64,000 nucleotides of DNA from Bacillota bacterium (lineage in GTDB: Bacteria; Bacillota; Clostridia; Oscillospirales; CAG-382), in assembly GCA_029550965.1 (NCBI GenBank), contig JAKPGJ010000036.1, forward strand, positions 1-64,000, written 5' to 3'. The notes beneath the pieces were generated by a model, which was not told where the DNA came from, made no database searches, and saw only the letters and a program-made list of their open reading frames with translations. Shown piece after piece: positions 19,614-30,025 of the stretch. Both the position numbers and the translations under genes were made by a program. How positions within the stretch are numbered: position 1 is the first letter of the stretch; each line of letters starts with the position of its first letter.

Positions 19614-20108
19614 TTAATAGCTGATTTTTCCGCCGAGACTTTCGTCTTTTTTAACTACCGACTTTGCCATCTCCAGGCGCATTTCGTTGAGCTTTGCCGC
19701 AATTTCCTTGTCCTCGACGGAAAGTATCTGCGCGGCGAGAAGGGCGGCGTTTGCGGCGCCGTCGATGGCAACCGTCGCGACCGGTATTCCCTGCGGCATC
19801 TGAACCGTCGAGAGCAGAGCGTCAAGCCCGTCCAGCGTGCTGGATTTAATCGGAACGCCGATGACCGGCAGCGTTGTCTGCGCGGCGATCGCGCCCGCCA
19901 AATGCGCTGCCTTGCCGGCACAGGCAATGATGACGCCGAAACCGTTCGCGCGCGCGTTGCGGGCAAACTCCGCAACCTCGTACGGCGTGCGGTGCGCCGA
20001 TAGAATTCTCGCTTCATACGGTATGCCGAGCATGTCCAGCTGCTTTGCAGCGGCCGATACGACCGGAAGGTCGCTGTCAGAACCCATTACGATTGCTACT
20101 TTCTTCAT
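19614..20108 (-). CDS. purE: N5-carboxyaminoimidazole ribonucleotide mutase
   Basis: VAIVMGSDSDLPVVSAAAKQL, SAHRTPYEVAEFA, AGKAAHLAGAIAAQTTLPVIGVP. Confidence 0.97.
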   Translation of the reverse strand: MKKVAIVMGSDSDLPVVSAAAKQLDMLGIPYEARILSAHRTPYEVAEFARNARANGFGVIIACAGKAAHLAGAIAAQTTLPVIGVPIKSSTLDGLDALLSTVQMPQGIPVATVAIDGAANAALLAAQILSVEDKEIAAKLNEMRLEMAKSVVKKDESLGGKISY

Positions 20109-20144
20109 GGTTTACCTCGCTTATGTTTGATTCATGGATTTTTT

Positions 20145-20185
20145 ATAGAAAAAAAGATAAGACCAAGCCGCAAAAGCTCAGTCTT
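20145..20185 (-). terminator. Terminator/attenuator in pur operon leader
   Basis: Minus strand AAGACTGAGC-TTTTGCG-GCTTGGTCTT (GU-tolerant stem) then ATCTTTTTTT, between the 43-aa ORF and purE. Confidence 0.75.
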
Positions 20186-20315
20186 ATTTATAATCACAAT
20201 TATCCCTGTTTTTGTGCACAATGATTCCGCCGGAGTTCTTAAAAGCGCGCACTTTGATTTCAGGGCGCACGAATGCTTTATAAAAAGTAATTTTTATGCA
20301 TCCCGAACAACGCAT
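20184..20315 (-). CDS. Unannotated 43-aa small ORF (MRCSGCIKITFYKAFVRPEIKVRAFKNSGGIIVHKNRDNCDYK)
   Basis: ATG at 20315, GGAGAG RBS 8 nt upstream, promoter upstream; below ORF-track length cut-off. Confidence 0.65.
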   Translation of the reverse strand: MRCSGCIKITFYKAFVRPEIKVRAFKNSGGIIVHKNRDNCDYK

Positions 20316-20345
20316 CGCTTTCACTCTCCAATAAAAATCACGTAT

Positions 20346-20374
20346 ATTTTAGCATAAAGCGGTTGTGTTTGCAA
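20346..20374 (-). promoter_or_regulatory. SigA-type promoter for 43-aa ORF / pur operon
   Basis: Minus strand TTGCAA-17 bp-TAAAAT with TGC extended -10. Confidence 0.7.
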
Positions 20375-20436
20375 TGTATTGTTTACATATATTTTGTTGA
20401 GAAAAAAGAAGACAATCGCAACATATTGCATAAAAA

Positions 20437-20463
20437 CCTCCGAGTATGCTGAATACGCGGAGG
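20437..20463 (-). terminator. Terminator after argG
   Basis: CCTCCG...CGGAGG + TTTTT on minus strand. Confidence 0.8.
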
Positions 20464-20491
20464 TTTTGGGTGTATAATTATGAGTTTTAAA

Positions 20492-21727
<1,236 letters not shown>

Positions 21728-21758
21728 AACATCGTCTCCTGTGTGTGTGATTTCTTAC

Positions 21759-21786
21759 ATTATACACCAAATATACAGTTTGTCAA
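21759..21786 (-). promoter_or_regulatory. argG promoter
   Basis: Minus strand TTGACA-16 bp-TATAAT, exact consensus hexamers. Confidence 0.8.
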
Positions 21787-21849
21787 GTGTAAATGTAAAA
21801 ATATACACAAAAAAACGCAAATCAATGTATATATTTTACGTCCGACCGT

Positions 21850-23817
21850 TTATTTTACGCTGATGTCAAACGTGATCTCGAATGACCGCTTCCACGGCTG
21901 GCTGTAATTCGAAACGCTCACGGTGCCGATTTTCTGCGTTTTGTACGGTTTCAAACTAACGATAATCGGGCTGTTGTTGATCAGATCGATCCATTTGCTG
22001 TATTCTTTGCCGCCCTCCAGCTGATAGCCGATATCCTTTATATAGGCAAAGGTCATGCTTTTCAAGAAGCCGATATTCGAATCACGCGTGATTTCCGAGC
22101 AGTTTTTCAGGTAAACAACCCTCGTCCCACCCTGGCTCAATGCGATTCCGATGGAGTTGCCGACGGTGTTCCAGTTGGAATAGCCGACCAGCGTTGTCAG
22201 CGGAATATTCTTGGATACAAACAAATTCTGCAGCGTTCTCTTCTCCTCCTGTGTGGAAGCGTCAATCACAATGGTCGGGATTTGCTTGGAGATGTTGTCT
22301 TTCAGTTTCTCAATCAACGTGTCGCAGGCAGCGGTAAGAGAGGTTTTAACCGGCTTGGTAAGAACCAAAACACTCACGTCCGCGTCGCCGGCTGAGGTTG
22401 TGATTTCGGCGTCGATGGAGATAATGTGGTGCTCGATGTTTTCTTTCAGCGTTCCGATATCGTAGTTGTCAGCCGGGGAGTTTTCTCCGCCGCCGAAGTA
22501 GCTGACCGCGATCTTCAGCTTATTTGCATAAACATCCGATGTCAGTCTTGTGACGCACATCAAGCCGAGTTCGTCGCATCCCGCGAAGAGCCTGCCGTTG
22601 ACCAGTTTCGATTGAATATAGTTAATCTCGTTGGTCTGAATCGTGTTTGTCGGGTTTGAATCGTCAACGCCGTAGTAGCAGTATTGATAATCTCCGTTGA
22701 GTTTTGCAAGGAAATAGTCGGCAAGACGCAGCTTTCTCTCGCGCGCTTCAAGATAGGTGTTGAGCTGTTCCGACGTCAGGTTAACTGGAATTTCCGCGCC
22801 GTTTTCGCCGTACCGATAGCCGGCTATAATTTTTTCAATCGTCAAGTCGGCGCCGGAAAGCAATTTTCTGCCGACAAGTCCATAATTGCGTGTCGCGGTA
22901 TACTCATCCGATTGATAGCCTTGGTAATCTACCGTAGAAGCAAGGCGCATGACCGTATCAAAGAAGTACACATAGTTGTTTTTGCTCAATTCGGCAAGAT
23001 AGTCGATGATGCCGTACTCGTACGACAGGTCGGTGTTGTGCATCGCGCGCGAGCTGACAAGACCGCCCGAGAGCATCTGGTCAAGCGAAATGACAAAATA
23101 GTCGCACTCCGCGTCCACCGACTTGAGCCATTTCACGAGCTCCTCGCGGTTGCCGAACTGCGTTCCGTTGGAGTTGAAGCCTCTGCCGTCCAGCTTGGTC
23201 GCGTAGTAATCCGGGTCGGGCATCAGCAGCTCGAATCCGGCGGACTGCGCGAGGTATCTTACCCTGTCCACATTTACAGGACGGTCGTCCAACGGTATGT
23301 AAGCGATTTTTAAGCCGTTAAAGTTCATAGTCGTGTCCTCATAAAGGTTGTACGATCCGATGCAGTGTCTTTTGACAAGCAGATAATCTAATGAGGAAAG
23401 CTCTTCCTCGCCCTGAATAGAAGCTGCCAATAAATATGCTTCTTCAAGGGTTGCCGAACCGATGATGGCGCGCTTCATCAACAGATAATCGATGGAGTCA
23501 ACCTCGCCGTCGCCGTTTACGTCACCCTTGACAATCACCGTCAGTTCCGAATTGCCGTACTTCACTTTCGAGCCGGTACCGACGAACGCGTCGTTCTTCA
23601 CAATCGTGATTCCGGAACCATCAAACAGCTTGAGAACGTCCTCGGTCGTGCTCCGTTCCTTTACGCCGCGCAGATAACTGCCGTCCACGTAGCATCCCGT
23701 GTTTTTCTTCAGCAGTCCAGCCGCCGATTCTTTTCCGCAGGCGGAAAGCGACAACGTCGGTAATAAAATTACAAAAACCAACAAAATAGTACTGGTAAGC
23801 AAAAGCAGCCGTTTCAT
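21850..23817 (-). CDS. Lipoprotein with N-terminal dockerin-like repeat and DUF4127 domain
   Basis: Signal peptide with LSLSAC lipobox, VKGDVNGDGEVDSIDYLLMKRAIIG dockerin repeat, LKIAYIPLDDRPVNVDRV DUF4127 motif. Confidence 0.85.
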   Translation of the reverse strand: MKRLLLLTSTILLVFVILLPTLSLSACGKESAAGLLKKNTGCYVDGSYLRGVKERSTTEDVLKLFDGSGITIVKNDAFVGTGSKVKYGNSELTVIVKGDVNGDGEVDSIDYLLMKRAIIGSATLEEAYLLAASIQGEEELSSLDYLLVKRHCIGSYNLYEDTTMNFNGLKIAYIPLDDRPVNVDRVRYLAQSAGFELLMPDPDYYATKLDGRGFNSNGTQFGNREELVKWLKSVDAECDYFVISLDQMLSGGLVSSRAMHNTDLSYEYGIIDYLAELSKNNYVYFFDTVMRLASTVDYQGYQSDEYTATRNYGLVGRKLLSGADLTIEKIIAGYRYGENGAEIPVNLTSEQLNTYLEARERKLRLADYFLAKLNGDYQYCYYGVDDSNPTNTIQTNEINYIQSKLVNGRLFAGCDELGLMCVTRLTSDVYANKLKIAVSYFGGGENSPADNYDIGTLKENIEHHIISIDAEITTSAGDADVSVLVLTKPVKTSLTAACDTLIEKLKDNISKQIPTIVIDASTQEEKRTLQNLFVSKNIPLTTLVGYSNWNTVGNSIGIALSQGGTRVVYLKNCSEITRDSNIGFLKSMTFAYIKDIGYQLEGGKEYSKWIDLINNSPIIVSLKPYKTQKIGTVSVSNYSQPWKRSFEITFDISVK

Positions 23818-23886
23818 GGTAACCTCTTCTCTACATATTGGATTAATAGCAGAATATCATTTATATCGTCGATAATCAACGTTTCT

Positions 23887-25734
23887 TTAGCGCCTAAAAT
23901 ATGGTAATTCGGCCATCCTCAGTTTTGCGCAGCCGTACGGAATCAACCTGACCTTCTGCGCCGGCGAGCGCCGTTCGCAGGACAAAGGCTTTTCGGCGCA
24001 TATGCCGTCGGTGATTTCCCAGTCAATCCGAGCCATTTCCGCTTCGATCTCAACGGGCGGATTTTCAGCGGAAAACGGAACGTCGCTTACGCTGTTCTCC
24101 CGGACCGTAAAGACATCCGACGCAAAGCAGTACCGCCACTCCGACTCGGGGAAAAGCTCGTAATCGCAATACGGAAATTTGCGCTCGACACCGTTTCTAA
24201 CATATTCATGCATGACTTTCCGCGCTTTGACGGGCAAAGCGTACAGCAGAGGGCCTCTCACAAGGCAGTACATGCCGGAGGGGCGTTTTACCAGTTCGGC
24301 TTCAAAGTCCAGTTTTATGACGACTGTTTCCCTGCCGCTCCAGGTTTTCTCAATCGTGTAATACTGTCCGGTCTGGACAAGGCTGCCGTTTACCTCGGCT
24401 TTTTTCGCGAACTGAGGAATCCTGACCGAAAACGCGAACGCTTTCGGCTCGCTGACCGATATGGTATATTTAACCTCGCCACTGAACGGATAATCGGTCT
24501 CGCATTCGCAGTTGATGACAGCACCGTCGTATGAAAACGAAACCGACGCGGGCAGCAGCAGAACGGCGGCAAAGCCGTTTTGCGTACGCTTGAATATGTT
24601 TAGCGCCAGTTTCGGGAATCCCTGCCCGAAATTCGCCGTGCAGCAGCCGTAATTGGGTTCAAGCCCGAACAGGTTGGACTCGCCGTTGTTGGTGCCGAAA
24701 ACCACCTTTCCCTCCGGCTGAATGGAACACTGCGGCTGATTGGTCATCTGGTCGTACTGGTGCGTCCACATATCTTCGCTGACCGCCGCCGGAAGCGCGT
24801 TCAGCGCCAGCCTTTCCAGCGCGTCGCCCCATTTCGCGGCGGCCGAATATTCCGATAGGATTTCATACGAATACATCGCTTCCACAACGCCGCACAGTTC
24901 GCTGCCGCGCACCGGACTGTCTCCTGCCAGACATTCGTCGCCGGTAAAGTGAAACGCCGCCATGCTGTGGTATTTCATCAAACAGCTTAACGCTTTCTCA
25001 GCAAAAGCGTCCGGGTCTTCTCCGCTAATGCGCGAATATAAAGCGCCGGATTTTAAGCACATGGCGAGGTTTACGACGTGCGTGTCGTACCGCCATTCGT
25101 TTTTCGGGGCTGTTTCGGCAAAGCTGTCAAACCATTTGTCGTAATCAAAGCCCTGATTCTTTAGTTCTTTTGCTAAGTCGATCAGCCATTCTGCTTGAAC
25201 CCGGTCGTACAGCCAGAAAATCGGAATCAGACACTCAAACCAGCGCATTTTGCCCCAGTTGAACAGCGGGTGTTCTTGAATATGCGCGTACAGGCATTTC
25301 AGCGCTTTATATAGAACCTGCTCTATCCGTTCGTCTCCGCTGCAGTCGGCGTAAACCGTCAAAACCTTGCAGATCAGCAGATACGCCCAAACGTCGTAGC
25401 CCGCGCGCTCGCTCTCCGAGCAGGGACAAATCCAGCCGTCGTCCGCCTGACGCGAAAGAATGGCGTCTACATACTTTTTCGCCCGCCGAACAAGGTCTTC
25501 CCGTCCGAGCAGGTACGCCATCGGGATAAAGCCGTCCAGCCAGTATGGAACGCGCTCCCAACCGTCCCGCGTTCCGCCGATCCATTTGCTGTCCTGCACG
25601 TCGGGCCAAACGCGGTCAAGGTTGCCGCACAGTCCGTCCGCCTGAATTTCAAGCTGCCGCTTGAGCCATCCTGCCGGCTGAATCTCTTTTGTTGTGAAAG
25701 AATGAAAGGCCGTCATCGCGCGTTCCGCTCCCAT
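23887..25734 (-). CDS. GH127-family (DUF1680) beta-L-arabinofuranosidase-like glycoside hydrolase
   Basis: PAGWLKRQLEIQADGLCGNLDRVWPDV, WERVPYWLDGFIPMAYLLG, ELCGVVEAMYSYEIL, NYGCCTANFGQGFPK. Confidence 0.88.
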   Translation of the reverse strand: MGAERAMTAFHSFTTKEIQPAGWLKRQLEIQADGLCGNLDRVWPDVQDSKWIGGTRDGWERVPYWLDGFIPMAYLLGREDLVRRAKKYVDAILSRQADDGWICPCSESERAGYDVWAYLLICKVLTVYADCSGDERIEQVLYKALKCLYAHIQEHPLFNWGKMRWFECLIPIFWLYDRVQAEWLIDLAKELKNQGFDYDKWFDSFAETAPKNEWRYDTHVVNLAMCLKSGALYSRISGEDPDAFAEKALSCLMKYHSMAAFHFTGDECLAGDSPVRGSELCGVVEAMYSYEILSEYSAAAKWGDALERLALNALPAAVSEDMWTHQYDQMTNQPQCSIQPEGKVVFGTNNGESNLFGLEPNYGCCTANFGQGFPKLALNIFKRTQNGFAAVLLLPASVSFSYDGAVINCECETDYPFSGEVKYTISVSEPKAFAFSVRIPQFAKKAEVNGSLVQTGQYYTIEKTWSGRETVVIKLDFEAELVKRPSGMYCLVRGPLLYALPVKARKVMHEYVRNGVERKFPYCDYELFPESEWRYCFASDVFTVRENSVSDVPFSAENPPVEIEAEMARIDWEITDGICAEKPLSCERRSPAQKVRLIPYGCAKLRMAELPYFRR

Positions 25735-25786
25735 CTTCTTGACTTTTATAAATAATAAGGTATACTGGTATTAATTCGAGAATTGT

Positions 25787-26824
25787 TTACTTAAATACAA
25801 AAACGGTCGCTCTGTCGTACGGCACGCCTTTTTTGAGAATCGCTTCCCCGTTGTTCGGGCTGTTCGGCGCGAACTGCGTTTCCAGGCAGAGCGCGCGGTG
25901 TTTTTCCTGCTTTACGCCGTTTTTAAAAGGACGCTCGCCCGTCATAAAGTTCGCGGTATAAAGCTGCAGGCAGGGCATATCGGTGTAAACCGTCATCGTG
26001 TTCTTCTCGGCGGAAAGAACCGCCGCTTCGTGCATAACCTTTCTGCCGGTTCGGATGCTGTCAACATTTTGCTTATTCAGGATAAAGTTATGGTCGTAGC
26101 CGCCGCAGATTTCAAGCTGTCTGTTTTTTACGAAAATGTCCTGTCCGACCGGCTTCGGCGTGCGGAAATCGAACGGCGTGCCGGAAACGTCGGCTTCGCG
26201 GACGGGTATCAGCCGCTCGTCGACCGTGCAGTATTTGTCCGCGTTGATTTTTAAAACATGGGAATAAATATCCCCGCTGTCGTACCCGTTCAGATTAAAA
26301 TAGGAATGATTGGTTAAGTTCACGACGGTGTCCCGATCGCTTTTCGCTCGGTAATGGATGGTCAGGCTTTTTCCGCTGAGCGTATAGACGACTTCTACCT
26401 GCAGATTTCCGGGATAACCCTCGTCGCCGTCGGGACTGAAGTGGCTAAGCGCAAGCGAGGCGCTTCCGTCCGCGAACTGGGACGCGCGGTATTTCCAGAC
26501 GGCTTTGTCGAAACCCTTGTTTCCGCCGTGCAGGTGCGTAACGCCTTTTTCGTTTCGGTTCAGATGGTATTCTGTTCCGTTTAGCGAAAAAACGCCGTTC
26601 TCAATTCGGTTCGCGTATCTGCCGATGACGGCGCCATGATAGCCCGTGTCCGCAAGATACCCTTCGAGATCGTCGAATCCGCAGACGACGTCTGCACCGT
26701 TCACAACCAGACTGCGCAGGATCCCGCCGTAATTGAGAATATCCGCTTTCATCGAATCGTTCTCGAGCGTAAAGCATATAATATCCTCATTCCCGATTTT
26801 CCCGAAGCGATTTGTTTTTATCAT
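25787..26824 (-). CDS. galM: Aldose 1-epimerase
   Basis: NLTNHSYFNLNG, VIGRYANRIENGVFSLNG, CLETQFAPNSPN; GGGAGGTAG RBS. Confidence 0.93.
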   Translation of the reverse strand: MIKTNRFGKIGNEDIICFTLENDSMKADILNYGGILRSLVVNGADVVCGFDDLEGYLADTGYHGAVIGRYANRIENGVFSLNGTEYHLNRNEKGVTHLHGGNKGFDKAVWKYRASQFADGSASLALSHFSPDGDEGYPGNLQVEVVYTLSGKSLTIHYRAKSDRDTVVNLTNHSYFNLNGYDSGDIYSHVLKINADKYCTVDERLIPVREADVSGTPFDFRTPKPVGQDIFVKNRQLEICGGYDHNFILNKQNVDSIRTGRKVMHEAAVLSAEKNTMTVYTDMPCLQLYTANFMTGERPFKNGVKQEKHRALCLETQFAPNSPNNGEAILKKGVPYDRATVFVFK

Positions 26825-26859
26825 AAAACTACCTCCCGTCATATCCGCCCGAACAAATC

Positions 26860-26985
26860 TCTTACCTTATACCTCTTACCTCTTACTTCTTATCTCTTAC
26901 CTCTTACCTCTTACTTCTTACTTCTTATCTCTTACCTCTTACTTCTTATCTCTTACCTCTTACTTCTTACTTCTTATCTCTTACC
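26860..26985 (-). repeat. Heptamer tandem repeat array (TCTTACC/TCTTACT/TCTTATC, 18 copies)
   Basis: Read directly in 7-bp register; reverse complement of the 18578 array units. Confidence 0.95.
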
Positions 26986-27042
26986 TATTTCTTCTACTTT
27001 ATATCCATTTTTATATTCTGTCAATAAAAAACATAAAAACCG

Positions 27043-27071
27043 TTGACACAGAACAAATGTTCTGATATACT
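27043..27071 (+). promoter_or_regulatory. dinB promoter with embedded LexA/SOS box
   Basis: TTGACA (27043-27048)-17 bp-TATACT (27066-27071, TGA extended -10); spacer holds GAACAAATGTTC (27051-27062); second imperfect box GAACATTTGTTT at 27089-27100. Confidence 0.9.
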
Positions 27072-27112
27072 TAGGACAACAAAAAAACGAACATTTGTTT
27101 TGGGGCGGTAGT

Positions 27113-28339
27113 ATGATGACAGAGTACGGCGAAATACCGGAAAAAGTTGTTCTTCACTGCGATATGAACAATTATTTCGCTTCGGTGGAGTGCTTGTATA
27201 ACCCGGCGTTGAGAAAGGTTCCGATGGCGGTCTGCGGCGACCCGGATTCCCGACACGGAATTGTTCTGGCGAAGAACGACCTTGCCAAGCAGTTCGGCGT
27301 TGTCACCGGCGAGAGCATTTATACCGCAAAAGCGAAATGCCCTTCGCTGACGACGGTGACCGCCAATTACGACCGATACCTTGAATACACCCGCAAAGCC
27401 CGCGCGATATACGCAAGGTACAGCGATATGGTCACCCCTTACGGGCTGGACGAGGCGTGGGTGGAGCTGGACAAAAGCAAGTACGCTTTTCATAAAGGGA
27501 TTCAAACCGCCGAGGAAATACGGAACAGCGTAAAAAAAGAGCTTGGGCTTACGGTTTCGGTGGGCGTCAGCTACAATTATATTTACGCAAAACTCGCTTC
27601 CGACCTCAAAAAGCCGGACGCGGTGACCGTCATATCCAAAGACAACTACAAGCGCACCGTCTGGAACCGTCCGGCGTTCGAGCTGCTGTTCGTCGGTTCC
27701 GCGACCCGCAGGAAACTGTATCGGCTCGGGATATTATCCATCGGCGACCTTGCGACCTGCGACCCGGTCAAGCTCAGCCGCGAGATTGGAAAACGCGGAT
27801 ACACGCTCTGGGAGTTCGCGAACGGCGACGACCGGAACTTCTGCCCGACCATCACCTCCGACGACGAGCTCAAAAGCATCGGCAACACCATTACGGCGCC
27901 TGCCGACATCGACAACCAGGAGGACATCGCGGCGCTGTTGTACGTCATCTGCGCCTGCGTGTCGAAGCGGCTGGACAAACACCGGTTTAAAGCGCGGTGC
28001 GTCGGCATTCATGTCCGCAGAAGCGATTTTTCGGCTTACAGCAGGCGCGAGAGCTTTGCGAACGCGGTTGGCTCGCCCGACGAGCTTTTTGAGATCGCGT
28101 ACCGGATTTTTTCGGAAAGCTACGACTGGTCGAAGCCGGTCCGCAGCGTCGGCGTGTTCGCGGAAAAACTCTGCGACGCGGAATACGAGCAGTTATGCCT
28201 GTTCGACGAAAGGGCGGCGCAAAAACCCGATATGATACGGCTTGTGCAGAATCTGCGCGAAAAATTAGGGCGCATCAAGTTTGAGGAGACCGCGACGCAG
28301 ATGGACGAGGTGCCGGATATCGACAGTCTATTTTGCTAA
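27113..28339 (+). CDS. dinB: Y-family DNA polymerase IV
   Basis: LHCDMNNYFASVE, YGLDEAWVELD, SVGVSYNYIYAKLASDLKKPD. Confidence 0.95.
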   Translation: MMTEYGEIPEKVVLHCDMNNYFASVECLYNPALRKVPMAVCGDPDSRHGIVLAKNDLAKQFGVVTGESIYTAKAKCPSLTTVTANYDRYLEYTRKARAIYARYSDMVTPYGLDEAWVELDKSKYAFHKGIQTAEEIRNSVKKELGLTVSVGVSYNYIYAKLASDLKKPDAVTVISKDNYKRTVWNRPAFELLFVGSATRRKLYRLGILSIGDLATCDPVKLSREIGKRGYTLWEFANGDDRNFCPTITSDDELKSIGNTITAPADIDNQEDIAALLYVICACVSKRLDKHRFKARCVGIHVRRSDFSAYSRRESFANAVGSPDELFEIAYRIFSESYDWSKPVRSVGVFAEKLCDAEYEQLCLFDERAAQKPDMIRLVQNLREKLGRIKFEETATQMDEVPDIDSLFC

Positions 28340-28351
28340 AGGAGTTACGTT

Positions 28352-28963
28352 ATGTGCGGAAGATACACTGCAAACACCGAGGACGAGGTTATTGAAATAA
28401 GAAAAATCCTCGCCGGGCTTACCCTACGCCTGGCAAGCGCCGACGACGGCGACATCGAGGCGGTCAGGCAGTCCGGGATTTTAGGCAAAGAGGTTTTCCC
28501 CTCTCAAAACGCGCCGGTCATTTCGAAGCAAGGAAGGTTTTTGCTGTCAAAATGGGGTTTTGAGAAATGGGACGACAAAGGCATCATCATTAACGCGCGC
28601 TGCGAGACCGCGGACAAAAGCCGCTTCTTTTTGCCTTACGCGAAGAACAGCCGCTGTCTGATTCCGGCGAACAGCTATTTCGAATGGAAGAAACGCCCCG
28701 GGATTTCCCCGGAGAAATATAGAATCGGAAACGGGCGCGTGCTCTTTATGGCGGGTTTTTTGAAGCCCGCGAACGCTAAATCCGATTTGGACAGGTTCGT
28801 AATCCTGACAAAGCCGGCGGACGAGAAAATCAGCCTTATTCATGATCGGATGCCGGTGCTTGTCAAAACCGATTTGATCGAGCCGTGGCTTGACGGTTCG
28901 ATTACGATCGACGAGCTGACCCAGCTCAGCTTTGACGATTTGCAGTACGAAACCGCATCATAG
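28352..28963 (+). CDS. SOS response-associated peptidase (SRAP/YedK/HMCES family)
   Basis: MCGRYTA with Cys2, NARCET, RCLIPANSYFEWKK, HDRMPVLV. Confidence 0.95.
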   Translation: MCGRYTANTEDEVIEIRKILAGLTLRLASADDGDIEAVRQSGILGKEVFPSQNAPVISKQGRFLLSKWGFEKWDDKGIIINARCETADKSRFFLPYAKNSRCLIPANSYFEWKKRPGISPEKYRIGNGRVLFMAGFLKPANAKSDLDRFVILTKPADEKISLIHDRMPVLVKTDLIEPWLDGSITIDELTQLSFDDLQYETAS

Positions 28964-28975
28964 TATATAACGGGG

Positions 28976-30025
28976 TTGCATATGGAATTGAAAGAACAGG
29001 CAGTTCCGCCTTATTCTGACGATTCGGCGCTTGCGGAGCAGCATATTACGCGCAGAGTCCCCAGCGTCGTTTATATGGAAAAGCTCTATTCAGAAGAGCA
29101 TTATCTGGATATCGGCTGCGAGCCGAGACCGATTTTGCGGAACATCAATATCGACATTAAAAAAGGCGAAATCTGGGGCATTCTCGGCCGGGAGCTGTTC
29201 GATTTGAAACTGCTTCTGGAAATTATGGCAAACATCAAACCGTATTACAGCGGAACTTGCCAGCTGCTCGAGCGCGGGATGTTTAAAAACAAGCGCATTA
29301 TTCACCCGGATTTGTTTTACTTCGCGAGCACCAGCATGGCATACACGAATATGAAGGTGCTTGAGTTTTTGATGTTCACGACCGCGAACAGCAGCTTTGA
29401 CCAAAAAACGCAGGCGGAGCGGCTCTCCGACCAGCTTTTTTTGTTCGGCCTGGGCGGCATCCGTAACACGCCGATTTATAAGCTGTCTTCAGAGTATAAG
29501 TCGATCGTTCTGTTGCTCGCCGGATATTTTTCTTCTAACAGGCTGATTATCATGAACCTGCCGACGCTAATTTACAACGAGGAACAGCGAAAGGTTCTTA
29601 AAAACATCGCCGAGAAAATCCGTTCCGCCGAGCAGACGCTTGTGTTCTCGACAATGGACGAAACGCTAATTGAAAAGGTATGCGGTCATACCGCCTATCT
29701 AAAAGACGGAACCTTTCTTTACGCCGGCGCCGTCGAGACGCTGATAAAAACCTACGACAAGGTCGTCATGACGGTCAAAGACCCGGACGTCAGGCAGATA
29801 AAGCGGATTCTTTCGGAATCCTTCCCGGACTATATGTACAGAATCGACGACGACGTATTGTATATCAGCAGCAGCACCGGATACGGCAGGCCGAGAGCGC
29901 TGTATGAAAGAATCGTTATGGAAGGCTATGCGCCCAATGACGTCAAAATCAACAACAAGACATTGCAAAACGCGATTAAGGAATTGACAAAGCAGAACTA
30001 TGTATATGAACAGCTATTTTTATAA
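28976..30025 (+). CDS. Degenerate ABC transporter ATPase subunit (pseudo-NBD)
   Basis: ABC fold context (ILRNINIDIKKGEIWGILG) but Walker A, signature and Walker B are all non-canonical (GRELFDLKLLL, LSSEYKS, LIIMNLPT). Confidence 0.75.
   Translation: MHMELKEQAVPPYSDDSALAEQHITRRVPSVVYMEKLYSEEHYLDIGCEPRPILRNINIDIKKGEIWGILGRELFDLKLLLEIMANIKPYYSGTCQLLERGMFKNKRIIHPDLFYFASTSMAYTNMKVLEFLMFTTANSSFDQKTQAERLSDQLFLFGLGGIRNTPIYKLSSEYKSIVLLLAGYFSSNRLIIMNLPTLIYNEEQRKVLKNIAEKIRSAEQTLVFSTMDETLIEKVCGHTAYLKDGTFLYAGAVETLIKTYDKVVMTVKDPDVRQIKRILSESFPDYMYRIDDDVLYISSSTGYGRPRALYERIVMEGYAPNDVKINNKTLQNAIKELTKQNYVYEQLFL

Noticed and set aside
20109-20380. Purine (guanine) riboswitch upstream of purE
   Set aside because: I could not find the conserved purine-aptamer core; the region is instead occupied by a promoter, a 43-aa ORF and a terminator.
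26860-26985. Possible CRISPR array
   Set aside because: Units are contiguous 7-mers with no spacers and no cas genes; it is a tandem microsatellite-like array.
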